From Lysobacterales bacterium (GTDB taxonomy: Bacteria > Pseudomonadota > Gammaproteobacteria > Xanthomonadales > Marinicellaceae), in assembly GCA_015494035.1 (NCBI GenBank), contig WGBZ01000266.1, positions 1 to 7,684 on the forward strand: a stretch of 7,684 nucleotides of DNA, given 5' to 3'. The number at the start of each line of letters is the position of its first letter. Within the stretch, counting starts at the first letter, position 1. The position numbers and the translations under genes were made by a program. A model generated the notes under the pieces. It made no database searches. It had not been told where the DNA came from and was given only the letters and a program-made list of their open reading frames with translations. Positions 1-6,359 of the stretch are shown piece by piece.

Positions 1-2
1 CC

Positions 3-698
3 ATTTATGTCACCCGCGTGCATCCCGTGTTATCGGCGCGGGAAAACACCCTGGCCCTGTCCATGGCCATGGCCGGTTTTCTCCTTCATTTTCTCTATGT
101 CTTTTGGTATTCGCGCCTGAACAGGCCTGCCAGCACGCCTTTGGAAGTGGGGAAAAAACTGCCACAATTCATGGTTGAGGATGAAATGGGTCGATTGAAT
201 ACCGCTTCGTTTCTCGGTTCGCCAACCATTTTTATTTTTTACCGCGGTAACTGGTGCCCTTTCTGTGTGGCGCAAATCAAGGAATTGGCCCAGAACTACC
301 GCATATTGGCCAAAAGCGGGGTCAAAATTGTGTTGATTTCACCGCAGCCGGAAAAGCTGACCCAGGCGTTGGCCAAACGCTTTGATGTGCCGTTTATTTT
401 TGTCACCGACAAGGGCAATCGCCTGGCCCGGCAACTGAACTTGTTGCATGAACATGGGCTGCCCAAGGGCCTGGAGCTGATGGGGTATGATTCGGACACC
501 GTGTTTCCCACCGTGGTGGTCACTGACACCCAGGGCATCGTGCTGTTCATTGACGAAACTGACAATTACCGCAATCGCCCCGACCCGCGCAAATACCTGC
601 GTTTTCTGGCCGGCCGGCCTCAGGCGCAGTCGCAGGAGAATTTGCGGGCGAATGAAACCGCCGGTGATTTTCAGCCAGACCAGGCGGTCACCCCATGA
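3..698 (+). CDS. membrane-anchored AhpC/TSA-type redoxin (peroxiredoxin-like), 5' end outside window
   Basis: Likely a membrane-tethered thiol redox or peroxidase-like protein with its domain outside the cytoplasmic membrane. The frame is open to the left edge, so the true start may lie upstream. The first start codon visible is GTG at 18, which gives 226 residues, and residue numbers here use it. A hydrophobic segment at about 13-32 is a probable membrane span. It is followed by a linker and a thioredoxin fold at about 43-198, where FYRGNWCPFC places Cys80 and Cys83 at the usual redoxin active site. The motif FPTVVVTD near 163-170 suits the cis-Pro and following strand. These two are the only cysteines. 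The polar tail after about 200 looks disordered. In this family the YRG-WCPFC signature marks the AhpC/TSA 'peroxiredoxin-like' group, and the real substrate is unknown. The gene converges on the TonB/Sel1 gene across 31 bases, in which I see no clear U-tract terminator. Family is likely; function is open. Confidence 0.8.
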   Translation: MYVTRVHPVLSARENTLALSMAMAGFLLHFLYVFWYSRLNRPASTPLEVGKKLPQFMVEDEMGRLNTASFLGSPTIFIFYRGNWCPFCVAQIKELAQNYRILAKSGVKIVLISPQPEKLTQALAKRFDVPFIFVTDKGNRLARQLNLLHEHGLPKGLELMGYDSDTVFPTVVVTDTQGIVLFIDETDNYRNRPDPRKYLRFLAGRPQAQSQENLRANETAGDFQPDQAVTP

Positions 699-729
699 AT
701 GTAATGGGGATCAGGGTGGCAACCCGTGC

Positions 730-2127
730 CTAGTCCCGTTTGCCGGGTTTGAAATTTTCGTAATCGGTGCGGTGGATGTTTCTGGTCGCCTGGCGCCGCA
801 ATTTGGCCACCTTTTTCTCTTCCCTGCTGGCTTTGTACTCATCCCCAGCCAGGCGGTACAAACGCGCTGAGGTTTCACGCCAGGTGAGGCCAGGTTCGCG
901 TTGTTTGCGTATGGCTTCCAGGTACTCCCGCGCCTGGTGGAGCTCCTCTGGCGACGGGTTTTCTTTTTGTGAAACGAGATTTGCCCAGGTGAGCATGGAG
1001 TCCGGATTGCCGTCTTTTGCAGAAAGTGTCAGCCATTCTTCAGCCGTGTGACCAGTGGTATTGCTGATGGCGCCTTTGCTTAATATGTCATAGAGCATGC
1101 GCGAGGCGCGCGATTCACCGCGGGTGGCGGCTTGCTCCAGCCAGAACAGGCCTTTTTGCGGCTCTGCTTTGGCACCACGGCCATAAAAGATATTACGACC
1201 AAGGACAAACTGAGCCGCCGGGTGTCCATTCTGCGCTGCTTTCAGTAACCACTGGTTGGCTTCCTGCGGTGTCAGGCGGAGTGCTTCGGGAACCAGATCG
1301 CGCTTGGAGCCCGCTATGGCGGCATAGATATATTGGGCTTCTGGGTTGCCTGAAGCGGCCACCTGGTGAACCTTCTGAATGTTTTTTCGGAAGAGCTTGC
1401 GGTATTGTTGTTGCAGTCTGTCCCCTTCCATGGCGAACTCAATGGTCTGGGTGATGGGAATGGGCTCGGGACGGGTGTTTTCAGGATACTTCACTTTGAA
1501 TTTCCATTTTTCCACCGCAGCAATGGCCTCCTTGTCAAAACCGCCGGGCGGGAATGATTCAACCACGTGGACATTACTGACGCTGCCATCTGGCAGTACA
1601 TCAAACTCTAGTGTGACCCAGCCCTGCTGTGATCTTTTTACCATTTTTCCGGGGTATCGAGGGGGCACGCGGTGGATGGCGGTGGCGGACGGGGCTTCAG
1701 TCACTGTATTCGCCGGAACCTTGTGTGTACTTGGGGGGAGCGGCGAAAGGGCCTGCTGACCGTACTGGCTGGACAGTTGCCGGGCACGCTGGTTTGCCTG
1801 GGCCAGGGCTTCGGCAGGCAAAGCGTTTTCAATCACTTTCAGTGCCTGAGCCGCTTTTTCTGAAGGCGTTTCGTTGGCCAGTTTTATCCAGGCATAGGCT
1901 TCAATGGGGTCAGGTTTGGTGGCTTGTCCTTTCAGGATCATGACGCCCAGATTGAACTGGGCCTTCTCGTTGCCCAGCTTCGCCAGTTGCTGAAATTCCT
2001 GCAGGGCTGCCGGGTAGTTCTTTTCGTGGTAATGCGTGGTGGCCGATAGCAGGTCGGCCGAAACCCGTGGGGCAGTCAGCAGCGTAAAGACAAGCGCAAT
2101 GGCCAGTGACACGGTTCGTATTGACAT
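730..2127 (-). CDS. secreted TonB-domain protein with flanking Sel1-like repeats
   Basis: 465 residues, periplasmic by prediction. Residues 1-24 form a signal peptide (hydrophobic core ALVFTLLTAP, cleavage after VSA). About 28-125 holds Sel1/TPR-like helices (AALQEFQQLAKLGNEKAQFN). A Pro/Ala/Thr linker spans about 126-152. A TonB C-terminal-type domain covers about 153-235, with PPRYP at 155-159, a strand pair around GWVTLEFDVLPDGSVSNV, and AVEKWKF at 204-210. Further Sel1-like repeats follow at about 255-375 (AASGNPEAQY, AAQNGHPAAQFVLG, AATRGESRASRML, SAKDGNPDSM), then a basic helical tail. There is no cysteine. The frame stays open upstream to 2445, but that extension runs into the next gene. 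The start at 2127 has GGAGAA six bases upstream and begins the signal peptide. TonB C-terminal domains usually contact outer-membrane receptors or act as energy-transducing tails. Here the domain is internal with no inner-membrane anchor, so a scaffold role is more likely than classical TonB action. It is co-directional with the DUF255 gene, 127 bases downstream of it. Confidence 0.85.
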   Translation of the reverse strand: MSIRTVSLAIALVFTLLTAPRVSADLLSATTHYHEKNYPAALQEFQQLAKLGNEKAQFNLGVMILKGQATKPDPIEAYAWIKLANETPSEKAAQALKVIENALPAEALAQANQRARQLSSQYGQQALSPLPPSTHKVPANTVTEAPSATAIHRVPPRYPGKMVKRSQQGWVTLEFDVLPDGSVSNVHVVESFPPGGFDKEAIAAVEKWKFKVKYPENTRPEPIPITQTIEFAMEGDRLQQQYRKLFRKNIQKVHQVAASGNPEAQYIYAAIAGSKRDLVPEALRLTPQEANQWLLKAAQNGHPAAQFVLGRNIFYGRGAKAEPQKGLFWLEQAATRGESRASRMLYDILSKGAISNTTGHTAEEWLTLSAKDGNPDSMLTWANLVSQKENPSPEELHQAREYLEAIRKQREPGLTWRETSARLYRLAGDEYKASREEKKVAKLRRQATRNIHRTDYENFKPGKRD

Positions 2128-2133
2128 GGTGAT

Positions 2134-2139
2134 TTCTCC
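2134..2139 (-). promoter_or_regulatory. Shine-Dalgarno fixing the TonB/Sel1 start
   Basis: On the minus strand this reads GGAGAA, six bases before the ATG at 2127. It supports the start that encodes a clean signal peptide over the longer open frame reaching 2445, which would overlap the DUF255 coding region. The 127-base gap between the two genes (2128-2254) contains AT-rich stretches, but I see no convincing -35/-10 pair or U-tract hairpin in it. Confidence 0.7.
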
Positions 2140-2254
2140 GGGTTTTGTGTGGGGGTACTGGAGTGATAATATCATCTTAAACCGCCTGGTTAAATACATA
2201 AGAGGCTTTGTTTTCTTTTTCGTGAGAGCCATCTTGATCAAACAATCATCTGTG

Positions 2255-4741
2255 TCAGTCGCTGGCAGGCAGCCACACGGTAATCGTTTCCGGTGGCAGA
2301 CAGGTGGTGTCACTGCAGGCCTGTAAATGCACCCGCAACGGCAGGCCATCGGGTTGCTCTGAATGCGGTGTCGCGTGCGGCGATGAGGGTGTCTCTGTGG
2401 CTGAGGCTTTGGCTGGCTGGGTGCCGGCTGACAGCAGCTGGCCATGAATGGTGACCTCGTCCGACCAGGTTTTTAATGGCTGCTCCTGAAAGGTGAGGGA
2501 TTGCTGCCGGGAGTCCGGCCACTGGATGCGGTCAAGAATCACCCCACGGCTGGCCGGTGTGGCCAGCGCAAAGGCCTGTGCGCTGGTATCGTCGTGCGCC
2601 GTGATGTGCCAGCCCGGCGCCACCTGCAGTTGCAGGGAAAAGCGGTGAGGATTCACCCGCCTGGCCTGCAGGCGAATGCGGCCACCACCGGCATAGGCAA
2701 TGGGCGAAACTTCGCCTTCGTTCATCCAGTGCATGGCCAGCAGGGTGGATGCGTGGCCCAGCGGTGCCTGTGCCACGGAACCGGCGATGGTTTTCAGGGC
2801 CTGCTGAAATCGCTGGGCATAGGCCGCTTTGCCGGTGCGATGCCACAGTTTGGCCAGGGCTTGCAGCATCAGCGCCTGACCGGAAGGCGTGGCGCCGTCC
2901 GCGCTTTTTTGCAGGCGACGTTGCCAGGGGATGCCGGCTTCCACCGGGTTGTCGTAAAAGCCGCCGGAGGGGCTGGAAAGACTGGCCGGCATGTCGTGGT
3001 AAAGCTGCTCGGCCTTATGTAGCCAGTCGACATTGCCGGTGCTGTCATAAAGCTGCAACAGGGCCAGCAACAGCTGCGCGTAATCTTCCAGCTGGGCGCT
3101 CAGGTGGCCGGGCGAACCGGCCAGTGAGCTGCGAATCAGGCCTTTATTCTTCAGGCGGTGATGACGCCACAGAAAATCAAGGGTTTGTTGCGCCGCCTGC
3201 AAATAATCCGGCCGCTTCAACGCGGTGGCAGCACCTGCCAGCGCACGCACGGCGTGGGCGTTCCAGGCCGTGATGATCTTTTTGTCCAGCAACGGCCTGG
3301 GGCGGCGATTGCGGGCTGTCAACAGGCGTTGATTGATGCGATCCAGGGTGCTGATAAATTCAGGCAGGGGCATCGAGAACTCGGCCGCCAGCGCTGGCAG
3401 GCTTTTGCGCCGATGGAGAATATTCCGGCCTTCGAAGTGCCCCGTGCGAGTTACCGGATAGATACGCTCGGCCAGGCGCTGTATGGTTGGTTCTTCTTCT
3501 TTTAACGCGGCCCGGAACTCATCCAGTGACCAGGTGAAATACGCGCCTTCCTGCCTTTCTCCACTGGCGTTGAGGCTGTCCGCGTCGCTGGCGCTGTAAA
3601 ACCCGCCGCTTTGGCTGTGCATGTCTCGTAGCAGATAATCCAGCGCGCCCATGGCGGTGCGTTTGTCTTCCAGCCGCCCCCGCTGTTGCCAGGCGGTGGT
3701 ATAGATTTCGGCCAGTTGTGCCTGGTTGTAACCCATTTTTTCAAAATGCGGCACCAGCCAGGCCGGGTCAGTGGCATAACGATGAAAGCCGCCACCGACC
3801 TGGTCATGGATGCCGCCTTGTTGCATGGCCGCCAGCGTGTTGTCCAATGCCTGGATGATGCCGCCATCGCCGCTGCGCGCGGCCATGTCCTGCAGAAAGG
3901 CCAGCCAGGTTTCCTGCGGAAACTTGGGCGCGGTGCCAAAACCACCCTGCAGGCTGTCGTGCATGTTGAGCAGTTCATCCACGGCCTGATGGCTGGCGCT
4001 GGCATCGAGCTGTGTGGTGGCGGTGCGTGCCGCCAGATAGCCACTGATGGCTTTGTCCAGTTCATCGGCCTGTTTCTGTAAGGCCTCAGGGTTTTTCTGC
4101 CACACATCCGCCACCCGTTGAAGCAGGGCCAGAAAAGCCGCTTTGGGGTAGTAGGTGCCGCCGAAAAAAGGTTTGCCCTCGGGGGTCAGAAAGGTGGACA
4201 TGGGCCAGCCGCCGTGGCCGGTGAGTAGTTGCACGGCGGTCATGTAGTAATCGTCCACTGCCGGGCGTTCTTCCCGGTCAACCTTGACCGGAATAAAGTG
4301 TGCATTGAGAAAAGCCGCCACGGCCGGGTCTTCAAAACTTTCCTCTTCCATCACGTGGCACCAGTGACAGGTGGCATAGCCAATGGACAAAAAGATGGGT
4401 TTGCGCTGCGCCCTGGCCAGCGCAAAGGCTTCCGGCGACCACGCATGCCAGTCCACCGGGTTGTGCGCGTGCTGCAGCAGGTAGGGCGAGCTTTCCAGTA
4501 TCAGCCGGTTGATGTATATGGGGCTGCCATCGGCCTTCAGGTGCCGGGTGCGAGGCCGGTAATCCGGCCCCTTGCTGCGGTAGGCCTGTAGCAGCTCGCT
4601 GGATGGGTGGTCGGGCATAACAGAAACCTCCTGGCCAGGCGTGGCAGCCAGGGCACTGGCCACAGTCATCAGGGCAATAAGCGTCAAGCGTTTCACCTTG
4701 GGGATTATAGCCCCTGTCACGTTCATGCAGTGAACAGCCAT
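2255..4741 (-). CDS. exported DUF255/DsbH thioredoxin-fold protein fused to a DsbD-alpha-like domain
   Basis: 828 residues. Residues 1-32 read as a signal peptide: KVKR at 15-18, a hydrophobic run, and cleavage after ALA at 30-32. A DUF255/DsbH thioredoxin-like domain spans about 77-240 ([19 protein letters not shown] with Cys125 and Cys128; [25 protein letters not shown]). An alpha-hairpin, glycosidase-like region follows at about 245-670 ([40 protein letters not shown]). The C-terminal part, about 690-828, resembles the DsbD N-terminal (alpha) domain: [13 protein letters not shown], then [11 protein letters not shown] with Cys809 and Cys814. These are the only four cysteines of the predicted mature protein. 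Relatives of the YyaL/SSP411 type are, as I recall, shorter and often lack the last domain. The family's function is poorly known; a DsbD-alpha domain suggests electron exchange in the periplasm. AAGG six bases before the ATG at 4741 supports this start, but a strong alternative start lies at 4618 (separate entry). Confidence 0.9.
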   Translation of the reverse strand: MAVHCMNVTGAIIPKVKRLTLIALMTVASALAATPGQEVSVMPDHPSSELLQAYRSKGPDYRPRTRHLKADGSPIYINRLILESSPYLLQHAHNPVDWHAWSPEAFALARAQRKPIFLSIGYATCHWCHVMEEESFEDPAVAAFLNAHFIPVKVDREERPAVDDYYMTAVQLLTGHGGWPMSTFLTPEGKPFFGGTYYPKAAFLALLQRVADVWQKNPEALQKQADELDKAISGYLAARTATTQLDASASHQAVDELLNMHDSLQGGFGTAPKFPQETWLAFLQDMAARSGDGGIIQALDNTLAAMQQGGIHDQVGGGFHRYATDPAWLVPHFEKMGYNQAQLAEIYTTAWQQRGRLEDKRTAMGALDYLLRDMHSQSGGFYSASDADSLNASGERQEGAYFTWSLDEFRAALKEEEPTIQRLAERIYPVTRTGHFEGRNILHRRKSLPALAAEFSMPLPEFISTLDRINQRLLTARNRRPRPLLDKKIITAWNAHAVRALAGAATALKRPDYLQAAQQTLDFLWRHHRLKNKGLIRSSLAGSPGHLSAQLEDYAQLLLALLQLYDSTGNVDWLHKAEQLYHDMPASLSSPSGGFYDNPVEAGIPWQRRLQKSADGATPSGQALMLQALAKLWHRTGKAAYAQRFQQALKTIAGSVAQAPLGHASTLLAMHWMNEGEVSPIAYAGGGRIRLQARRVNPHRFSLQLQVAPGWHITAHDDTSAQAFALATPASRGVILDRIQWPDSRQQSLTFQEQPLKTWSDEVTIHGQLLSAGTQPAKASATETPSSPHATPHSEQPDGLPLRVHLQACSDTTCLPPETITVWLPASD
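4627..4632 (-). promoter_or_regulatory. perfect internal Shine-Dalgarno for an alternative DUF255 start at 4618
   Basis: On the minus strand this reads AGGAGG, eight bases before an in-frame ATG whose first base is 4618 (Met42, [11 protein letters not shown]). It is a better ribosome site than the AAGG before Met1. Starting here would remove the signal peptide and give a 787-residue cytoplasmic form that keeps both cysteine pairs. Either it is the sole real start, or the gene makes two forms, or the match is chance. The good signal peptide and the periplasmic-type C-terminal domain argue that Met1 is used at least in part. Confidence 0.5.
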
Positions 4742-4906
4742 GCTGTGCCTTATTGTCAGCCCGTATGATGTTAATATAAACTATACCTGTGAACACCATT
4801 GCATATATCAAGGGTACGATTGGGGGTATAGCATTAGTGACAGTGAAAATGGTTGGGTTATTTCGGAACGGTTATGAGTTCTCATTATACGAGGCAGTGA
4901 AAGGTG
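4742..4906. other. divergent AT-rich intergenic region between the DUF255 gene and the unknown anchored protein
   Basis: These 165 bases must hold the promoters of both divergent genes unless transcription enters from elsewhere. On the minus strand, TATAGT and TATATT lie at about 4770-4786 and are reasonable -10 candidates. TTGATA (4806-4811) lies upstream of TATAGT with a 20-base gap, which is too long for a standard promoter. On the plus strand CATTAT at 4883-4888 is a weak -10 candidate without a good -35. A 12-base palindrome, ATGAGTTCTCAT (4874-4885), sits 21 bases before the ATG at 4907 and could be an operator. No RNA gene or terminator is evident. Confidence 0.4.
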
Positions 4907-5785
4907 ATGAATAAACGATTTCGTCCTGGGATTCTGATGGTGGCAGTGGCGCTTGTGGCTATCGGTGGCTTATATCGGTTTTTTGAACCATTGGAAAAGC
5001 CCCAAAACAGATTGGGAAACCGTGGGCAGGACGACCTGGCCCATTCGCAAGCGGCTCCTTTAAAGTACCCTGAGGTACCCGGAGGTTCCGGCCTTGCGGC
5101 TGTAAAAAGTTCTGCCACTGGCATTAAGAAAGGGCGGCGATTTGACTCGGTTCACGACGGGGCTTCTCCGCAGTTGTCAGCGAAAAGTGCCAACAAGAAG
5201 GGGCGCAAGAGCAGCAAGCGCAGTCAGCGATTAAGCTCATCAGTGGACGAGGCATTTCCCTCACTGCAGGGAAAAACGCATTACTACCGTGAAATGATCG
5301 ACAATCTACAAGGGGCCGAGGCATTGAGTATCCAGCCTTTGGGAAAAAGTGGTGCCCAGGCGTTGCGAGGGGAGATCATAACCACCCTGAGTAAGGACCC
5401 GCAGTTGTTTGGTGACTTTGCTGAAGACTTGCGGGAATCCCTGTTGAATACCCCCGGAGCCGTTGATCAGACCGAGGACTACCGGGCCGTGTTTGATGCG
5501 GCTCAACAGGCCATGGAGGCACCGGTTTCCATCGATGGTTTGCAATGCGGCCCGGTGTTGTGTGTGGCACGTTTATCGGCAGAAAACGAGGCGTTGCTGA
5601 CCAGTTATCGTCAGCAACTACTCCAGTCTGGTAGCCACCTTGTATGGCAGGTTTTTGGTGGAGCCAATGCCGTGGACCCGGAAACCGGGCGTGCCATTTA
5701 TCAGCTCATGTGGTCCAGTAACCCTATTGTCATGGGTTTTCGTGTGGGCCAGCCCGATGCCCCTGCTTCACCAGCAGGAGGATGA
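4907..5785 (+). CDS. membrane-anchored protein of unknown function with a CX4C pair
   Basis: 292 residues from the ATG at 4907; a GTG directly before it (4904) would add one residue. I do not recognise the family. Residues 8-26 form one hydrophobic segment after an RF-R basic start, so it is a signal anchor or uncleaved signal with the rest outside the membrane. Residues about 30-112 are a polar linker, Lys/Arg/Ser-rich at 94-111. A folded-looking domain runs from about 113 to 282: helices near 124-135 and 145-203, then VSIDGLQCGPVLCVARL with Cys214 and Cys219 (the only cysteines) between strands, a helix near 225-240, and a strand-rich end (HLVWQVFGG, IYQLMWSSNP). The layout 'strand, C-x4-C, strand' suggests a structural disulfide. 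AAAGG at 4900-4904 is only two bases from the ATG and GAGG at 4891-4894 is twelve away, so the ribosome site is not ideal. It is transcribed away from the DUF255 gene. A coding gene is likely; function unknown. Confidence 0.75.
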   Translation: MNKRFRPGILMVAVALVAIGGLYRFFEPLEKPQNRLGNRGQDDLAHSQAAPLKYPEVPGGSGLAAVKSSATGIKKGRRFDSVHDGASPQLSAKSANKKGRKSSKRSQRLSSSVDEAFPSLQGKTHYYREMIDNLQGAEALSIQPLGKSGAQALRGEIITTLSKDPQLFGDFAEDLRESLLNTPGAVDQTEDYRAVFDAAQQAMEAPVSIDGLQCGPVLCVARLSAENEALLTSYRQQLLQSGSHLVWQVFGGANAVDPETGRAIYQLMWSSNPIVMGFRVGQPDAPASPAGG

Positions 5786-5960
5786 GGATAAGGCACTCGC
5801 ACGCAGTGACAGAGTATTTCTGGGCATGGAACTGCGTCAATTCACGCGAAATGGGCTGACTCTTCACCGTGGTGTGCGGATTTTATCCACCAATCCCGCA
5901 CTGAGTGACAAGGCTTTATTTTCCAGAGAGCATCAGATTTTTGGCGGCCGGATTAATAAG
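5786..5960. other. about 175 bases with no recognisable gene, between the anchored protein and the thioesterase stump
   Basis: I find no convincing gene here. The plus-strand frame that crosses it begins inside the previous gene in another frame and has no ribosome site of its own. On the minus strand the thioesterase frame meets a TAA at 5916-5918, and the alternative frame is short and broken. The last bases of the neighbouring gene carry a six-base-pair hairpin (5762-5778) without a T run. The segment begins right after one gene's stop and ends where thioesterase similarity stops, so it may be inserted or rearranged DNA, perhaps part of a dispersed repeat. I cannot show this without a search. 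Confidence 0.4.
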
Positions 5961-6059
5961 GTGCTGCAGGGCGTCCATTTCGCCCCATTGCACCTTTTGG
6001 CCGATGCACACGGGGAATGCCTGCTTGAAAGCGGCCAGGGCGGTGTTTTCTGTTGTCAT
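5916..6059 (-). pseudogene. N-terminal remnant of a 4HBT (hot-dog fold) acyl-CoA thioesterase
   Basis: An ATG at 6059, preceded by AAGGA at nine bases, opens a 47-codon frame. Residues 15-33 read FPVCIGQKVQWGEMDALQH, very like the start of bacterial 4HBT acyl-CoA thioesterases, in which V-WG-MDA--HVNN carries the catalytic Asp (here Asp29). Right after His33, where HVNN followed by an aromatic-rich helix is expected, the text changes to LINPAAKNLMLSGK and stops at TAA. I see no continuation of the family in any minus-strand frame down to 5786. Full-length members have about 130-150 residues, so about three quarters is missing. This looks like a truncated gene with its start and ribosome site still intact. 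A decayed product is most likely; a functional 47-residue peptide is unlikely. Confidence 0.65.
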
Positions 6060-6154
6060 GGGCTTGAGTCCTTGGCTGGTGTGTTCGTGGTGCCGGATGT
6101 AGCCGGTATTTTAGTGAGCCTCTGACTGAATCGTGACACGGCATCTTGCGGCGT

Positions 6155-6234
6155 AAAATCGTCCACCTCTGCGTTGCAAACCTTCACAATAGATTGCTAT
6201 TGCGTGCGGTTTGCGCCTTGAACTGAACAATTTT
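6155..6234. repeat. 80-base imperfect palindrome, possible dispersed intergenic repeat
   Basis: The arms AAAATCGT (6155-6162) and ACAATTTT (6227-6234) pair with one mismatch. GCAAACC (6176-6182) pairs perfectly with GGTTTGC (6208-6214). At the centre, CAATAG (6187-6192) pairs with CTATTG (6197-6202) around the loop ATTG. The whole can fold into one long interrupted hairpin on either strand. It has no U tract and lies 120 bases past the fadA-type stop, beyond a separate terminator, so it is not needed as a terminator. Its size and nested symmetry resemble REP- or MITE-type intergenic elements; copy number elsewhere is unknown to me. Confidence 0.6.
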
Positions 6235-6313
6235 GTACTACAATCTGCTTCGTCCAGATTCAATCAGCGCTTCCCTTGGGTCTGTTTGCCCATTTGCCTC
6301 TGAAAGGCCCATC

Positions 6314-6341
6314 AAAAAACCCCGCTGCGGCGGGGTTTTTT
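6314..6341. terminator. bidirectional rho-independent terminator after the thiolase gene
   Basis: A perfect 12-base-pair stem: AAAAAACCCCGC (6314-6325), loop TGCG (6326-6329), GCGGGGTTTTTT (6330-6341). A GC-rich core flanked by A and T runs gives a U tract in both directions. It lies 18 bases after the thiolase stop at 6360, so it should end the leftward beta-oxidation operon. It can also stop rightward read-through from the gene ending at 5785. Confidence 0.95.
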
Positions 6342-6359
6342 GGTGAAGATGCGTTCGTG

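Noticed and set aside
699..729. Possible terminator between the two convergent left-hand genes
   Set aside because: Only a four-base-pair GGGT/ACCC stem is visible, with no T or A tract.
2128..2445. N-terminal extension of the TonB/Sel1 frame up to 2445
   Set aside because: It overlaps the DUF255 coding region, is His/Pro/Arg-rich like an out-of-frame read, and the start at 2127 has both a ribosome site and a signal peptide.
3502..4107. 201-residue minus-strand frame inside the DUF255 gene
   Set aside because: It is an out-of-frame read of the conserved DUF255 coding sequence, rich in Arg, Pro and Trp.
5762..5778. Hairpin CCTGCT/AGCAGG at the end of the CX4C protein gene
   Set aside because: The stem is only six base pairs and no T run follows, so it does not qualify as a terminator.
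5782..5859. 25-residue frame whose ATG overlaps the stop of the preceding gene, with AGGAGG just before it
   Set aside because: AGGAGG (5776-5781) abuts the ATG with no spacing, and the peptide has no recognisable feature.
5640..6125. 161-residue plus-strand open frame
   Set aside because: It begins inside the CX4C protein gene in another frame, has no ribosome site, and runs antisense through the thioesterase remnant.
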